Positions 51,893 through 62,133 of a DNA stretch of 64,000 nt are shown here, piece by piece (positions within the stretch are counted from its first letter, which is position 1; every line of letters starts with the position of its first letter). A program made the translations under genes and the position numbers. This stretch comes from Chryseobacterium sp. (lineage in GTDB: Bacteria; Bacteroidota; Bacteroidia; Flavobacteriales; Weeksellaceae). The stretch spans positions 186,001-250,000 of the forward strand of contig NZ_VOXE01000001.1 of assembly GCF_008014695.1 (NCBI RefSeq), written 5' to 3'. The notes under the pieces were generated by a model that saw only the letters and a program-made list of their open reading frames with translations, had not been told where the DNA came from and searched no databases.

Positions 51893-52546
51893 TTACGACA
51901 GTTTCTTCGCATCAGCAACAAACTGCGCCAGTCCGCTGTCTGTTAAAGGATGCTTAAGCAGGCTCAGAATTGAGGAAAGGGGAGATGTGATCACATCTGC
52001 TCCTACTTTTGCACAGTTGATGATATGCATCGGCGAACGGATAGACGCCGCCAGAATTTCGGTGCCGAAATAATAATTGTCATAAATCAGTCGTATTTCT
52101 TCAATAAGGTTCATGCCGTCTACCGAAATATCATCGAGTCTGCCAAGGAACGGAGACACATAATTGGCTCCTGCTTTGGCCGCCAAAAGGGCCTGTCCTG
52201 CAGAAAAAATCAGCGTACAGTTCGTTTTGATCCCTTTGTCGGAAAAATATTTCAACGCTTTGATCCCGTCTTTAATCATGGGGATTTTCACCACTATATT
52301 CGGGTGGATCGCTGCGAGTTCGTCACCTTCCTTAATCATTTCTTCATAAGTGGTCGACAGTACTTCTGCAGAAATATCGCCGTCCGCAATCTCGCAGATG
52401 GTTTTGTAATGCTGCATAATCGCCTGAGTCCCGCTGATGCCTTCTTTCGCCATCAGCGACGGATTGGTCGTAACGCCGTCCAGAATCCCAAGATCCTGCG
52501 CTTCCCGGATCTGATCCAGATTTGCAGTGTCAATAAAAAATTTCAT
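51893..52546 (-). CDS. Transaldolase-like / fructose-6-phosphate aldolase
   Basis: A 217-residue TIM-barrel aldolase of the short transaldolase (Fsa / TalC) class. The Schiff-base lysine K87 is in VVKIPM, and [31 protein letters not shown] and [18 protein letters not shown] are family blocks. It makes or cleaves sugar phosphates in the non-oxidative pentose phosphate network. The ATG at 52544-52546 starts the family sequence; the open frame beyond runs into a repeat. A -7 box is at 52569-52576. Confidence 0.92.
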   Translation of the reverse strand: MKFFIDTANLDQIREAQDLGILDGVTTNPSLMAKEGISGTQAIMQHYKTICEIADGDISAEVLSTTYEEMIKEGDELAAIHPNIVVKIPMIKDGIKALKYFSDKGIKTNCTLIFSAGQALLAAKAGANYVSPFLGRLDDISVDGMNLIEEIRLIYDNYYFGTEILAASIRSPMHIINCAKVGADVITSPLSSILSLLKHPLTDSGLAQFVADAKKLS

Positions 52547-52568
52547 GTTTCTTTTTTTTAGATTGATG

Positions 52569-52576
52569 CAAAGATA
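52569..52576 (-). promoter_or_regulatory. -7 box for the aldolase gene
   Basis: Reads TATCTTTG on the minus strand, 23 bases ahead of the ATG. Confidence 0.55.
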
Positions 52577-52615
52577 ATTCAATTTTTCAGGAGCAACAAG
52601 TGAAGGGATGGTATC

Positions 52616-52720
52616 AGGTGCAGTCCGGCTTTCCGTTACAATCTTTTTTTTGGGGTTCAGGCGCGGCCGCAGGCCGAGCCTGAACCCCAAAAAAAAGGAT
52701 TTCCCCTCCAATCCGGGCTA
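52616..52720. repeat. Intergenic repeat with perfect 20-bp hairpin (copy 2)
   Basis: Edges AGGTGCAGTCCGGCTTTCC and CCAATCCGGGCTA surround a perfect 20-base stem (52643-52662 with 52678-52697) whose loop itself pairs (CGGCC-GCA-GGCCG). The layout matches the copy at 13189-13282. It lies in the divergent gap between the aldolase and PepE genes; ORFs across it are artefacts. Confidence 0.75.
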
Positions 52721-52785
52721 AAACCGGCTCCGGATTTCCTTCCATCACTAAAATTCTTTAATTTTACACACCTAACATCCAACAC

Positions 52786-53481
52786 ATGAATCTCCTCCTC
52801 GCATCCACCTCCACGCTTTTCGGCGGAAATTACCTGGAATACCTCCGTTCAGAAATCACCACACTTTTTAATGGAATTGATGAAATCATATTCATTCCCT
52901 TTGCGCGGCCGGGCGGAATTTCCCACGAAGATTATACGGCAAAAGCAGCGGAATTTTTTGCAACAATCGGTATCAATGTGCGCGGACTGCACGAATTTGA
53001 AGATAAAAAAGCAGCGGTTGAAAGCGCTCAGGGATTTTTTACAGGCGGCGGAAATACCTTTCTTCTCGTAAAGACGCTTCACGAAGAAAACCTTATGCAG
53101 ATTCTGAAAGAAAATATAAAAAAAGGCAAACCGTATCTGGGAGCCAGCGCCGGTTCCAACATTGGTGGACCCAACATGAAAACCACGAACGACATGCCGA
53201 TTGTCTATCCGCCCAGTTTCGACACGATGGGACTGGTGCCTTTCAACCTCAATCCGCATTATCTGGATCCAAGTCCGGATCTAAAGCACAATGGGGAAAC
53301 CCGCGAGACACGCATCAGAGAATTTTTAACCCAGAACGACACCAAAGTGGTCGGTTTGCGCGAAGGAAACTGGATCCGCTGCAACGGCGACCGCATTACC
53401 GTGGAAGGTTCGGAAAAAACCCGCATTTTTGAAAAAGGCATTGAACCGCACGAAATCGAACCGGGGAGCGCGCTGAACTAG
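52786..53481 (+). CDS. pepE: Dipeptidase E (peptidase S51)
   Basis: A 231-residue serine peptidase that cleaves Asp-X dipeptides. The nucleophile S121 is in the GASAGSN motif; D136 (TTNDMPIV) and H158 (NPHYLD) are likely triad members. GGGNTFLLVKTL is typical of the family. It acts in the cytoplasm. It is followed by the carboxypeptidase gene 40 bases later, each with its own start signals. Confidence 0.92.
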   Translation: MNLLLASTSTLFGGNYLEYLRSEITTLFNGIDEIIFIPFARPGGISHEDYTAKAAEFFATIGINVRGLHEFEDKKAAVESAQGFFTGGGNTFLLVKTLHEENLMQILKENIKKGKPYLGASAGSNIGGPNMKTTNDMPIVYPPSFDTMGLVPFNLNPHYLDPSPDLKHNGETRETRIREFLTQNDTKVVGLREGNWIRCNGDRITVEGSEKTRIFEKGIEPHEIEPGSALN

Positions 53482-53498
53482 TATAACGATCTTTTCAT

Positions 53499-53506
53499 TA
53501 TATTTG
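53499..53506 (+). promoter_or_regulatory. -7 box for the carboxypeptidase-kinase operon
   Basis: TATATTTG, 16 bases ahead of the ATG at 53522. Confidence 0.5.
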
Positions 53507-53521
53507 ACTAAAATAGACTGA

Positions 53522-54895
53522 ATGAAAAAGATTTTTGCCGCCCTGTTCTTGTGTTCCCAACTCATATTCTCCCAGGATATTGCCCAGAAAATGGATGCAG
53601 CCACTAAAAATCTTCTCAGTTCTGCACCTGCCTATTCATCGTCGCTTTCCCTTTATATTTCCGATGATGCTGGAAATTTTGTTTATGAATATCAGGGCAA
53701 CAGAGGTCTTTCAACTGCCTCCACGCAGAAGATTTTTACGGCCGCCTGTGCACTCGAAACTTTGGGAAGTACCTACACCTTTAAAACCACTTCCTCTTTT
53801 TCCGGCACGGTGGAGAAAGGCAGCCTGAACGGAAATCTTTTTATCTTTTCCACCGGCGACCCGACTTTGGGAAGCTGGCGTTTCGATGGCTACAAACCTG
53901 AAAATTTCAGACAGAAACTCATAGAAGCTCTTAAAAATAAAGGGATCTCAAAAATTTCGGGAGACCTGATTATCGATGATTCTTATTTTGATTTCCAGAC
54001 GGTTCCCGGCGGCTGGCCATGGAATGATATGGGAAATTATTATGGAGCCGGCGTTTGGGGTATCAACTGGCGCGAAAATCAGTTCGACATCAATATGAAC
54101 GGCAACGATATAAAAAGTTTTAATGTAGACCTGCCCGGTGTAAAATGGGTGAACGAAGCCAAAACCGCAGGAAGTTCCGATCAGAGCCTCATTTTTACCG
54201 CTCCGCACTCTGCGGTGGCCTATATCAACGGTACCCTTCCTTCAAAAGCCATTACCGTTTCAGGCGCTACACCTGATCCGCCACTGACTTTGGGAAATGA
54301 AATTAAAAAATGGCTGCAGGAATCAGGAATTGATTTTACCGGAAAAGTGACCTCCGTTAGTCAGGAGAAAATCAACGGCGAAAAAATGCAGACCGCACCC
54401 AAAAACAATATTTTGTTGGAATACAGATCACCGACGCTCGACAAAATCATCTACTGGTTTCTGCGCAAAAGTGTGAATCTCTACGGCGAAACGCTCGTAA
54501 AGACCCTCGGAAAAGAGAAAAAAAATACGGGGAGTTTTGATGCAGGCATCGATTTTATGAAAGAGTTTTGGAAAAGCAAAGGGATCAATGCCGCGATGAT
54601 CAATTTTGCGGATGGCAGCGGCCTTTCGCCCCAGAATTACGTTTCGGCACGGGCGGAGGTTCAGGCGTTGCTGTATGCGAAGAAACAGCCGTGGTTCAAT
54701 GATTTTCATGAAGGATTTCCGACCCAGACCAACGGCATGATGATGAAAAGCGGCACGATGAAGGACACCAAATCCTTCGCCGGCTACCATACTGCTGCCA
54801 ACGGAAAAAAATACGTGTTTGCAGCCATCATCAATAATTATCAGGGTGGCGACATCAGCGGCGCCCTGTATAAAATACTGAACGAATTAAAATAG
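53522..54895 (+). CDS. dacB: D-alanyl-D-alanine carboxypeptidase / endopeptidase (PBP4 class)
   Basis: A 457-residue class C penicillin-binding protein. Signal peptide ends QLIFSQ; catalytic S67-TQ-K70, SVN (in RKSVNLYGE) and the KSG triad element (KSGTMKD) are visible. It trims or cross-links peptidoglycan in the periplasm. The next gene starts directly after its stop codon, so a histidine kinase is coupled to it. Confidence 0.93.
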   Translation: MKKIFAALFLCSQLIFSQDIAQKMDAATKNLLSSAPAYSSSLSLYISDDAGNFVYEYQGNRGLSTASTQKIFTAACALETLGSTYTFKTTSSFSGTVEKGSLNGNLFIFSTGDPTLGSWRFDGYKPENFRQKLIEALKNKGISKISGDLIIDDSYFDFQTVPGGWPWNDMGNYYGAGVWGINWRENQFDINMNGNDIKSFNVDLPGVKWVNEAKTAGSSDQSLIFTAPHSAVAYINGTLPSKAITVSGATPDPPLTLGNEIKKWLQESGIDFTGKVTSVSQEKINGEKMQTAPKNNILLEYRSPTLDKIIYWFLRKSVNLYGETLVKTLGKEKKNTGSFDAGIDFMKEFWKSKGINAAMINFADGSGLSPQNYVSARAEVQALLYAKKQPWFNDFHEGFPTQTNGMMMKSGTMKDTKSFAGYHTAANGKKYVFAAIINNYQGGDISGALYKILNELK

Positions 54896-56050
54896 ATGAG
54901 ACGGAGAAATTTTTTTTCAAGATTTAACAACTGGTTTGTATTCATCCTTTTTACGGTGGTGGTCACGACCCTCGTTTTTGCGCTGACCATCCTCATCAAT
55001 TACCTCAAAAAAGAGGAGATCAAAAGGATTGATTTACTGGCTAACGCCATCAAATACCAGCAGGATGTGGTGGCGCCGGATCCGCTGGTACAGGATCTCG
55101 TGCTCCAGATTTATACCTCCAATCAAACGATTCCGGTCATCATTACCGATAAAAACGGGAGGCCTATTGACCACCGTAACCTTCCTCGAAATATAGAGAA
55201 TGACACCAAAAAAATTCAGGAGCTGGCAGTGAAAATGTCCCGCACCTATCCGCCGATTGAACTCAAATTTCCGAGTGGAAACAATCAGTTTGTATATTTC
55301 GACAATTCATTGTTGCTGAATAATCTGCAGTATTCACCATATATTTTAGGGGTGTTGATTTTTCTCTATCTGATTTTTTCTTTCTGGTTTCTGCGGACCG
55401 TGAAAAAAACCGATGAAGGCTATGTTTGGGCCGGTCTGGCCAAAGAAACAGCTCACCAGATCGGTACGCCGCTTTCTTCGATGATCGGCTGGATCGAGAT
55501 CCTGCGGATGGAAAACCAGAACAGCGAAGGCGTAAAGGAAATTGAAAAAGACATCAACCGCCTGCGTACGATTTCTGAAAGGTTTTCAAAAATCGGCTCG
55601 GTTCCGGAACTGAACGACCTGAATCTGAATGAAACGGTTCAGCAGAATTTCAACTATCTCAGAACAAGGATTTCTTCCAAAGTAGAGTTCACGCTTCGGA
55701 TGCCGAAAGGGGAGATCCTGATTCCGCACAACAGGATTCTACTGAGCTGGGTCATCGAAAATCTCGTGAAAAATGCGGTAGATGCGATGAAAGGTCTCGG
55801 CAAACTGGAAATTCAGATGTACGAAAAAAATAAAAATGTCATCATCGATTTCCGCGACTCCGGTTCCGGAATGAATGGGTCGCAGGCGCGGAATGTTTTT
55901 AAACCGGGATTTTCAACTAAAAAGCGGGGGTGGGGCCTTGGTTTGTCATTGGCCAAGCGGGTTATGAAAGAATACCATAAAGGTGATATAAAAGTTGCCC
56001 AAACCGAAGTGGGTAAGGGCACTGTTTTCAGAATCACAATGAAGTCCTGA
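54896..56050 (+). CDS. Sensor histidine kinase, two-helix
   Basis: A 384-residue membrane kinase. Helices at about 14-36 and 148-167 flank a periplasmic domain of about 110 residues; no HAMP is evident. HisKA with H187 (AKETAHQIGTPLSS) and HATPase (NLVKNAVDAM, DSGSGM, WGLGLSLAKRV). The KETAHQIGTPLS box is a form common in Bacteroidota. It starts immediately after the dacB stop codon. No regulator gene is adjacent, so its partner is elsewhere. Confidence 0.92.
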   Translation: MRRRNFFSRFNNWFVFILFTVVVTTLVFALTILINYLKKEEIKRIDLLANAIKYQQDVVAPDPLVQDLVLQIYTSNQTIPVIITDKNGRPIDHRNLPRNIENDTKKIQELAVKMSRTYPPIELKFPSGNNQFVYFDNSLLLNNLQYSPYILGVLIFLYLIFSFWFLRTVKKTDEGYVWAGLAKETAHQIGTPLSSMIGWIEILRMENQNSEGVKEIEKDINRLRTISERFSKIGSVPELNDLNLNETVQQNFNYLRTRISSKVEFTLRMPKGEILIPHNRILLSWVIENLVKNAVDAMKGLGKLEIQMYEKNKNVIIDFRDSGSGMNGSQARNVFKPGFSTKKRGWGLGLSLAKRVMKEYHKGDIKVAQTEVGKGTVFRITMKS

Positions 56051-56056
56051 ATTTAA

Positions 56057-57679
56057 TTAATTTTTTTTCTGATAGACCTGACGGTAAAGAACGTAATAGT
56101 TCGGGTCAAATTCTGCGGGTTTTCCGCCGGTGATTTTTACAGTCTGTCTTTCAGTTGTAGGATAAATGGTTTGGTTATTTCTGAGTCTTAACGGGATGTG
56201 GAATCCTTCCACAACATTGTCGTACCAAAATTCCAGTGTGTCACCGGTTTGGATGTAGAGGAGCGCCGGAATTTGCGTGGTTCTTAAATACTGGTTGAAG
56301 ACAGGAGAAAAATCGATTCCCGATTTTTTGGAAATATAGTTTTCCACTTCCTGTGTGGTGACGGTCTGGTGATAGAAATCCTTGTTCAGGCCTCTGAGAA
56401 TCTGTCGGAATTTTTCATCGTTGTTAATGACCTGCCGGATCGTGTGCAGCATATTGGCGCCTTTGAAATACATATCTCCGCTGCCTTCATTTCGTACACC
56501 GTATTGTCCGATAATAGGTTCATCGTTCTGAATGTTGAGACGGATTCCCTGAACATAGCGTTCTGCTGCATTTTTGTCCATGAAATTTTCAGTAAATAGC
56601 GTCTCGGAATAGTCTGTGAAACCTTCATGAATCCACATATCGGCCTGGTCTTTAGCGGTGATGCTGTTGGCAAACCATTCATGTCCGCTTTCGTGAACGA
56701 TGATGTAATCCCAGTTCATCCCGACTCCAGTCCCAGATAGATCTCTGCCCAAATATCCATTCTCATACTGGTTACCATACGCAACGTTGCTTTGGTGTTC
56801 CATACCGAGATATGGACTTTCGACAAGTTTATAGGAGTCTTCATAAAAAGGATAGGGCCCGAACCAGTATTCAAATGCTTTAAGCATCGGCTTCACCTGT
56901 GTGAACTGTTTTTTGGCTTTTGCAAGCTGATAGTCCAAGACCCAGTAATCCAGATCGAGTTTCCCTTTTTCGCCGTTGTAAGTATCTTTGAAGTTCACAT
57001 ATTTCCCGATATTTGGAACAATAGAGTAGGCGTTGATGGGATTTTTAACTTCCCACGTAAATATGTTTTTATCTTTTTCGGTCGTTTTCGAAATAAGCCT
57101 TCCGTTGCCGACCCCCGTTAAATCTTTCGGGGTAATGATCTTCATTACGACGCCGTTGTCGGGTTCATCGCTCCAGAGATCTTTTACAGGCAGCCATACC
57201 GAAGCGCCAATTCCTTCCTGGGCAACACTCATAAACGGGTGTCCATTTTGGTCTTTTTCAAAAACCCATCCGCCGTCCCACGGTGCATTTTTTGCCACGC
57301 GTGGTTTTCCCGAGAACTGAATGGTAAAGGAATGCACCTCTCCTTTTTTATAGGATCGGTCAGCATCAATATAAATGAAATCACCTTCGCGTCTGGAAGA
57401 AAGTTTATTTCCTCCTCCAATGATTTTGTAATCCATGGGTTGCTGAAGATCGATCTGGAATACGGGCCGGCTGATGTCCTTCGTGATCTCAAAAGTAATC
57501 GTATTCGTACCTGAAACCGATCTTTTTTCAAAATACGGTTCTACGGAAAGTTCATATTTTTTGACATCCCAGAAGTTCCGGAATTTCGTGTCAGAACCTT
57601 TCAGCGAATCCTCTTTCGTGAAATTTTGGGCAAACATCCCCGCCGAAACGGCTAAAAATAAAAGCGAAAATCTGTTCAT
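56057..57679 (-). CDS. M1-family metallopeptidase, aminopeptidase N-like
   Basis: A 540-residue secreted or periplasmic zinc peptidase (signal peptide ends AGMFAQ). The zinc site is H329-E330-x-x-H333 (VHESGHEW) with E352 18 residues on, in HEGFTDYSE; GMEHQSN stands in place of the GxMEN motif. It is short for the family, with no C-terminal helical domain. It has a -7 box at 57697-57704 on the minus strand and converges with the kinase gene. Confidence 0.92.
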   Translation of the reverse strand: MNRFSLLFLAVSAGMFAQNFTKEDSLKGSDTKFRNFWDVKKYELSVEPYFEKRSVSGTNTITFEITKDISRPVFQIDLQQPMDYKIIGGGNKLSSRREGDFIYIDADRSYKKGEVHSFTIQFSGKPRVAKNAPWDGGWVFEKDQNGHPFMSVAQEGIGASVWLPVKDLWSDEPDNGVVMKIITPKDLTGVGNGRLISKTTEKDKNIFTWEVKNPINAYSIVPNIGKYVNFKDTYNGEKGKLDLDYWVLDYQLAKAKKQFTQVKPMLKAFEYWFGPYPFYEDSYKLVESPYLGMEHQSNVAYGNQYENGYLGRDLSGTGVGMNWDYIIVHESGHEWFANSITAKDQADMWIHEGFTDYSETLFTENFMDKNAAERYVQGIRLNIQNDEPIIGQYGVRNEGSGDMYFKGANMLHTIRQVINNDEKFRQILRGLNKDFYHQTVTTQEVENYISKKSGIDFSPVFNQYLRTTQIPALLYIQTGDTLEFWYDNVVEGFHIPLRLRNNQTIYPTTERQTVKITGGKPAEFDPNYYVLYRQVYQKKN

Positions 57680-57696
57680 TTTAAAGAATTGAATAC

Positions 57697-57704
57697 CAAA
57701 TATA
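57697..57704 (-). promoter_or_regulatory. -7 box for the M1 peptidase gene
   Basis: TATATTTG on the minus strand, 18 bases ahead of the ATG. Confidence 0.5.
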
Positions 57705-57741
57705 GAATTTTTTAAAACACGCAGACCTTTTTCCGCTCCTT

Positions 57742-58566
57742 TTACGAAGTTGTCGTCGGAAGATGCTCCTTTTTCTGCAGTCTTCTGAAGGTATATCCGC
57801 TCATGATAATACTGAATTCATAGAGTAGCAGCAGTGGGAGTGCGGCCATCATCATGCTCAGCACATCGGCCGGAGTAATAATAGCGGCCACAACCATAAT
57901 CAGAACAATGGCGTGCCGGCGGTAGGTTTTCATAAAAACCGGCGTCAGAATACCGATATTGGTCAGAAAATAAACAATCACCGGAAAAAGGAAGATCACA
58001 CCCATCCCCAGAACTACCTGGAGAAAGAGGGTGGTATAGTCGGAAAGGTCATAAAGCGGTACAATAATGTCGGAAATCTTGAAAATCACCCCAAAATTAA
58101 TGGCAAAAGGAAGGATCATGAAATAACCCACAAGTATGCCTGTTAAGAAAAGGATCCAAACAAAATTAATCATGAACACTGAGTTTTTTCTTTCTTTCGG
58201 ATGCAGCGCTGGAGAAATAAAACGCCAGAGTTCCCAAACCATATATGGAAATGCGAGAACCATTCCGCCAAAAAGCGAAACCGCCATCATTACATTGAAC
58301 TGCTGATACAGTTTCTGAACCCGTACCGGAAATTCTTTCGGAAGGTGGATGCTGTCTTCGCCCAGAATCATCCGCGAAAAATGGTTGACAACACGGAAAG
58401 TAGGAAAGTTGTTTCGCGTAGGTCCGAAAAAAATATGATCCATGATCCAGTTAATATTATAACCAATCAGCACAGCGGCCACGATTACAGCAATAAGGGA
58501 CCGGATCAGGTGCCCTCTTAATTCTCCGATGTGTCCCCAAAAGGACATTTCTTTTACCTCTTTCAC
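57742..58566 (-). CDS. tatC: Sec-independent translocase TatC
   Basis: A 274-residue inner-membrane protein with six expected helices, the core subunit that recognises twin-arginine signal peptides. Family features: EMSFWGHIGELRGHLIRS at the N terminus, and FPYMVWELWRFISPAL before the third helix. It is transcribed leftward; tatA-type genes are not in the window. Confidence 0.95.
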   Translation of the reverse strand: MKEVKEMSFWGHIGELRGHLIRSLIAVIVAAVLIGYNINWIMDHIFFGPTRNNFPTFRVVNHFSRMILGEDSIHLPKEFPVRVQKLYQQFNVMMAVSLFGGMVLAFPYMVWELWRFISPALHPKERKNSVFMINFVWILFLTGILVGYFMILPFAINFGVIFKISDIIVPLYDLSDYTTLFLQVVLGMGVIFLFPVIVYFLTNIGILTPVFMKTYRRHAIVLIMVVAAIITPADVLSMMMAALPLLLLYEFSIIMSGYTFRRLQKKEHLPTTTS

Positions 58567-58742
58567 GAATTTTTTTATTTATAGTTGATCTCTGCTGCTC
58601 TTCTTCCGGCGAAATTAAAGAAAATATCCATCAATATTCCCACTGATCCCGGATTCATCTCATCCTTCTCACTTCAGCCCCCATATTTCGTACTGCGCAA
58701 TCCTTCCCAGTTGTTCTTTTACCTTGTCGCTTTAGGCTTGCA

Positions 58743-59702
58743 TCAACCGATTCCTTCATCCAGCAATCTGTGAATATCGATGATTCCAAAGTATTTCCCG
58801 TGGTCCGTAACAATAAGCTGGCCGATGTTTCTTTCCTTTAAGATCTGCATGGCTTCTTTGGCCAATGTATTTTTATCCACACTCTTCGGATTGCGGCTCA
58901 TAATGTCTTTTGCAGTAATTGCTGAAACATCCTTTTCACTCATGAGCATTCTGCGCAGATCGCCATCGGTAATGACCCCTGTAATATTTTCTGCATCGGT
59001 CACTACAGTAATTCCGTGCGTGGAAGCGCTCACCGATATGATGATATCCCGGATTCCGGCATTTTCCGGTACTTGAGGTTTTTGGGAAGAAAGGAACTGG
59101 CCTACTTTTGCCGTCAGGTTTTTTCCGAGGTTTCCACCCGGATGAAATTTAGCGAAGTCGTGTTCCTGAAAACCGTTCAGTTCCATGAGGCAAACCGCCA
59201 GAGCGTCTCCCAAAGCCATCTGTACGGTCGTTGAACTGGTCGGCGCCAGTTTGATGGGGCATGCTTCTTTTTCTACCGAACTGTTAAGGACGACATCCGA
59301 AAATTCAGCCAGTTTCGACTTTAAATTTCCCGTCATGCCGATTAACGCAGAAGAATAATCCTTTAAAAAAGGGAGAAGCGTAACGATTTCAGGCGAATTT
59401 CCCGAGTTCGAGATGCAGAGCACCACATCGGTCTTCTGGATCACACCTAAATCGCCGTGGATCGCTTCGGAGGCATGAAGAAACTGTGATGGCGTTCCGG
59501 TGGAGTTTAAAGTGGCCACAATCTTGTTTCCAACATGTGCAGATTTGCCGATTCCTACGATAATCAATTTTCCTTTTGAAGTATGAATGATCTCCACGGC
59601 TTTCAGAAAATCTTCGTCGAGACGGTTTCTGAGGTTTTCAAGTTCAGTGATTTCAATGGAAACAGCGTTTTTGGCAATCTGCAGAAGGTCGGGTCTGTTC
59701 AT
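58743..59702 (-). CDS. kdsD: KdsD/KpsF arabinose-5-phosphate isomerase
   Basis: A 319-residue enzyme with a SIS sugar-isomerase domain (residues about 1-190, GKSAHVGNKIVATLNSTG, SNSGNSPEIVTLLP) and two CBS domains (about 205-319). It converts ribulose 5-phosphate to arabinose 5-phosphate, the first step towards KDO in lipopolysaccharide. Conserved histidine HGDLGV is in place. It is divergent from recQ across 226 bases. Confidence 0.93.
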   Translation of the reverse strand: MNRPDLLQIAKNAVSIEITELENLRNRLDEDFLKAVEIIHTSKGKLIIVGIGKSAHVGNKIVATLNSTGTPSQFLHASEAIHGDLGVIQKTDVVLCISNSGNSPEIVTLLPFLKDYSSALIGMTGNLKSKLAEFSDVVLNSSVEKEACPIKLAPTSSTTVQMALGDALAVCLMELNGFQEHDFAKFHPGGNLGKNLTAKVGQFLSSQKPQVPENAGIRDIIISVSASTHGITVVTDAENITGVITDGDLRRMLMSEKDVSAITAKDIMSRNPKSVDKNTLAKEAMQILKERNIGQLIVTDHGKYFGIIDIHRLLDEGIG

Positions 59703-59809
59703 TTTTGTAGTTTGGAAATGAGGGTCTTATTGCTATAAGGTACGTTAATCTTTTCTTTAAACCATCATCAAAATAAAGTTGGATATTTTCTGTTTCAACT
59801 TTTATTTTT

Positions 59810-59817
59810 TAACTTTG
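59810..59817 (+). promoter_or_regulatory. -7 box for recQ
   Basis: TAACTTTG, 111 bases ahead of the recQ ATG. A TAAATTTG on the minus strand (59827-59834) may serve kdsD, overlapping the same region. Confidence 0.45.
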
Positions 59818-59928
59818 ATTAATATGCAAATTTAGCAAACAATTTCAGATGCGGAACGGTCACCTTAATTTTTTGGTGTTGCCTTAAACCCATCGGTTCC
59901 CATTGCTGAATCAATTGAAAAATTACAG

Positions 59929-62133
59929 ATGAAAACACATACCGCCGATTTATCGAAGGAACTAAAAAAATATTTCGGCTTCTCTACATTTAAAGGACAT
60001 CAGGAAGAAATTATAAAGGATTTACTGGAGGGCAAAGACATTTTTGTCCTTATGCCAACGGGTGGCGGAAAATCCCTCTGTTACCAGCTTCCTGCACTCA
60101 TTTCTGAAGGTACGGCAATCGTCGTTTCACCCTTAATCGCTCTCATGAAAAATCAGGTGGATGCAGTGAACGGCCTTTCCTCCAACGAAGGAGTGGCACA
60201 CGTACTGAATTCCTCTCTCAATAAAACACAGACGAAACAGGTTTTTGATGATATCAAAGCAGGCAGAACAAAATTGCTCTATGTTGCCCCAGAATCTTTA
60301 ATCAAAGAAGAATATCTGGAATTTCTGAAAGAGGTTAAAATTTCTTTTGTCGCCATTGATGAGGCACACTGCATCTCGGAATGGGGCCACGATTTCAGAC
60401 CCGAATACCGGAACCTGAAGCTTATCATCGATAAAATTGCCGATGTTCCTGTAATTGCCTTAACGGCTACCGCAACACCGAAAGTGCAGGACGATATCCA
60501 GAAAACACTCGGAATGTCCAACGCTTTGGTCTTCAAGGAAAGTTTTAACCGGGCAAATCTCTTTTATGAGATGAGACCCAAGGTGAATGTCGACCGCGAA
60601 ATTGTGAAATTCATCAATCAGCATAAAGGAAAATCCGGAATTGTATATTGCCTGAGCCGCAGAAAAGTAGAGGAATTTGCCCAGCTTCTGCAGGTGAACG
60701 GAATCAACGCGTTGCCTTACCATGCTGGCTTGGATCAGAAAACCCGCGTGGCAAACCAGGATAAATTTTTGATGGAAGAAGCCGATGTAATCGTGGCCAC
60801 AATCGCGTTCGGTATGGGAATCGACAAGCCCGATGTGCGTTTTGTGATCCATTACGACATCCCTAAATCGCTGGAAAGCTATTATCAGGAAACGGGCAGA
60901 GCTGGAAGAGACGGCGGCGAAGGAATTTGTGTGGCTTTTTATGATCCGAAAGACATTGAAAAACTTGAAAAATTTCTGGCACAGAAACCCGTTTCGGAAC
61001 GCGAAATCGGTCTTCAGCTGCTGAATGAAGTAGTGGGCTATGCCGAAACTTCAATGAGCAGAAGGCAGTATTTGCTCAACTATTTTGGAGAGCAGTTTGA
61101 TCCGGTACATGGCGCAGGGGCACTGATGTGTGACAATTCGGTGAATCCGCCGGCATTAAAGGATGCCACGAAAGAACTGAAACTGGTCTTAAGTCTTGTG
61201 AAAGATCTTGAAGAGAAATTCCGTACAAAAGACCTTATTGCAGTGATTTCCGGGAAGGAAAACTCGGTAACGAAATCCTATAAACTGGAAACCACAAAAC
61301 ATTTCGGCATCGGAAAAAACCAGGTGGAGAATTTCTGGAAATCCATCATCCGTCAGGCAACGGTGCAGAATTTTTTGCAGAAAGACATTGAAACCTATGG
61401 CGTTCTGAAGCTTACCGAGAACGGACATAAAGTAATTGAAGGCAAGGACAAGACTCCTTTCCTCATTGCCGAAGACCGCGAGTATGATCTGGCTCAGACC
61501 AAGGCCGATTCAGATCAGGTACAGGTGCAGGCAAGCGGTGCGCTGGATCAGGTATTGTTTGGCCAGTTGAAGGAACTTCAGAAAAAAGTGGCCAAAAAAC
61601 ATGGGATTCCACCGTACACCGTGTTTATGGAGCCGAGCCTCGAAGACATGACGGTTCAGTATCCCGTCACCGTAGAGGAAATCGGGAAAATTTACGGCGT
61701 GGGCGAAGGCAAAGCCAAAAAATACGGGAAAGAATTTGCAGAGTTCATCAAAAAATATGTAGACGAAAACAATATTGAGCGCACCCAGGACATGGTCCTC
61801 AAACAGGTGGCCAATAAATCGAGTCACAAGGTGTTCATCATTCAGAATACCGATAAAAAAATTGACCTGGAGGACATCGCGAAAGCAAAGAATCTATCCA
61901 TGGACGATTTGCTCAAGGAAATGGAAAGGATTGTCTACCAGGGAACAAAACTCAATATCGATTATTATATCGATGAGAATTTTGATGAGGATATCGTTGA
62001 AGAGTTCATGGAGTTTATGGGCGAATCTGAAAGCGACAGCATGAAAGTCCTGTTAGCGGAATTTGGCGATGAACTCAGCGATGAAGAAGTGCGGATGCTG
62101 CGGATTAAATTTATTTCTGATGTAGCGAACTGA
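59929..62133 (+). CDS. recQ: ATP-dependent DNA helicase RecQ
   Basis: A 734-residue RecQ helicase. Walker [13 protein letters not shown] (K48), [17 protein letters not shown] (144-160), motif VI with [11 protein letters not shown] winged-helix and an HRDC domain near residues 530-620, plus a C-terminal extension. It unwinds DNA in recombination and repair. The zinc site of the RQC domain is mostly lost: [12 protein letters not shown] has Ser for Cys at residue 377 and only C401 remains of the CxxCxxC cluster. This reduced form is frequent in Bacteroidota as far as I recall. Confidence 0.94.
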   Translation: MKTHTADLSKELKKYFGFSTFKGHQEEIIKDLLEGKDIFVLMPTGGGKSLCYQLPALISEGTAIVVSPLIALMKNQVDAVNGLSSNEGVAHVLNSSLNKTQTKQVFDDIKAGRTKLLYVAPESLIKEEYLEFLKEVKISFVAIDEAHCISEWGHDFRPEYRNLKLIIDKIADVPVIALTATATPKVQDDIQKTLGMSNALVFKESFNRANLFYEMRPKVNVDREIVKFINQHKGKSGIVYCLSRRKVEEFAQLLQVNGINALPYHAGLDQKTRVANQDKFLMEEADVIVATIAFGMGIDKPDVRFVIHYDIPKSLESYYQETGRAGRDGGEGICVAFYDPKDIEKLEKFLAQKPVSEREIGLQLLNEVVGYAETSMSRRQYLLNYFGEQFDPVHGAGALMCDNSVNPPALKDATKELKLVLSLVKDLEEKFRTKDLIAVISGKENSVTKSYKLETTKHFGIGKNQVENFWKSIIRQATVQNFLQKDIETYGVLKLTENGHKVIEGKDKTPFLIAEDREYDLAQTKADSDQVQVQASGALDQVLFGQLKELQKKVAKKHGIPPYTVFMEPSLEDMTVQYPVTVEEIGKIYGVGEGKAKKYGKEFAEFIKKYVDENNIERTQDMVLKQVANKSSHKVFIIQNTDKKIDLEDIAKAKNLSMDDLLKEMERIVYQGTKLNIDYYIDENFDEDIVEEFMEFMGESESDSMKVLLAEFGDELSDEEVRMLRIKFISDVAN

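Noticed and set aside
52546..52711. N-terminal extension of the aldolase open frame
   Set aside because: The extra 55 codons come from the intergenic hairpin repeat and cross the -7 box; the family sequence begins at the ATG at 52546.
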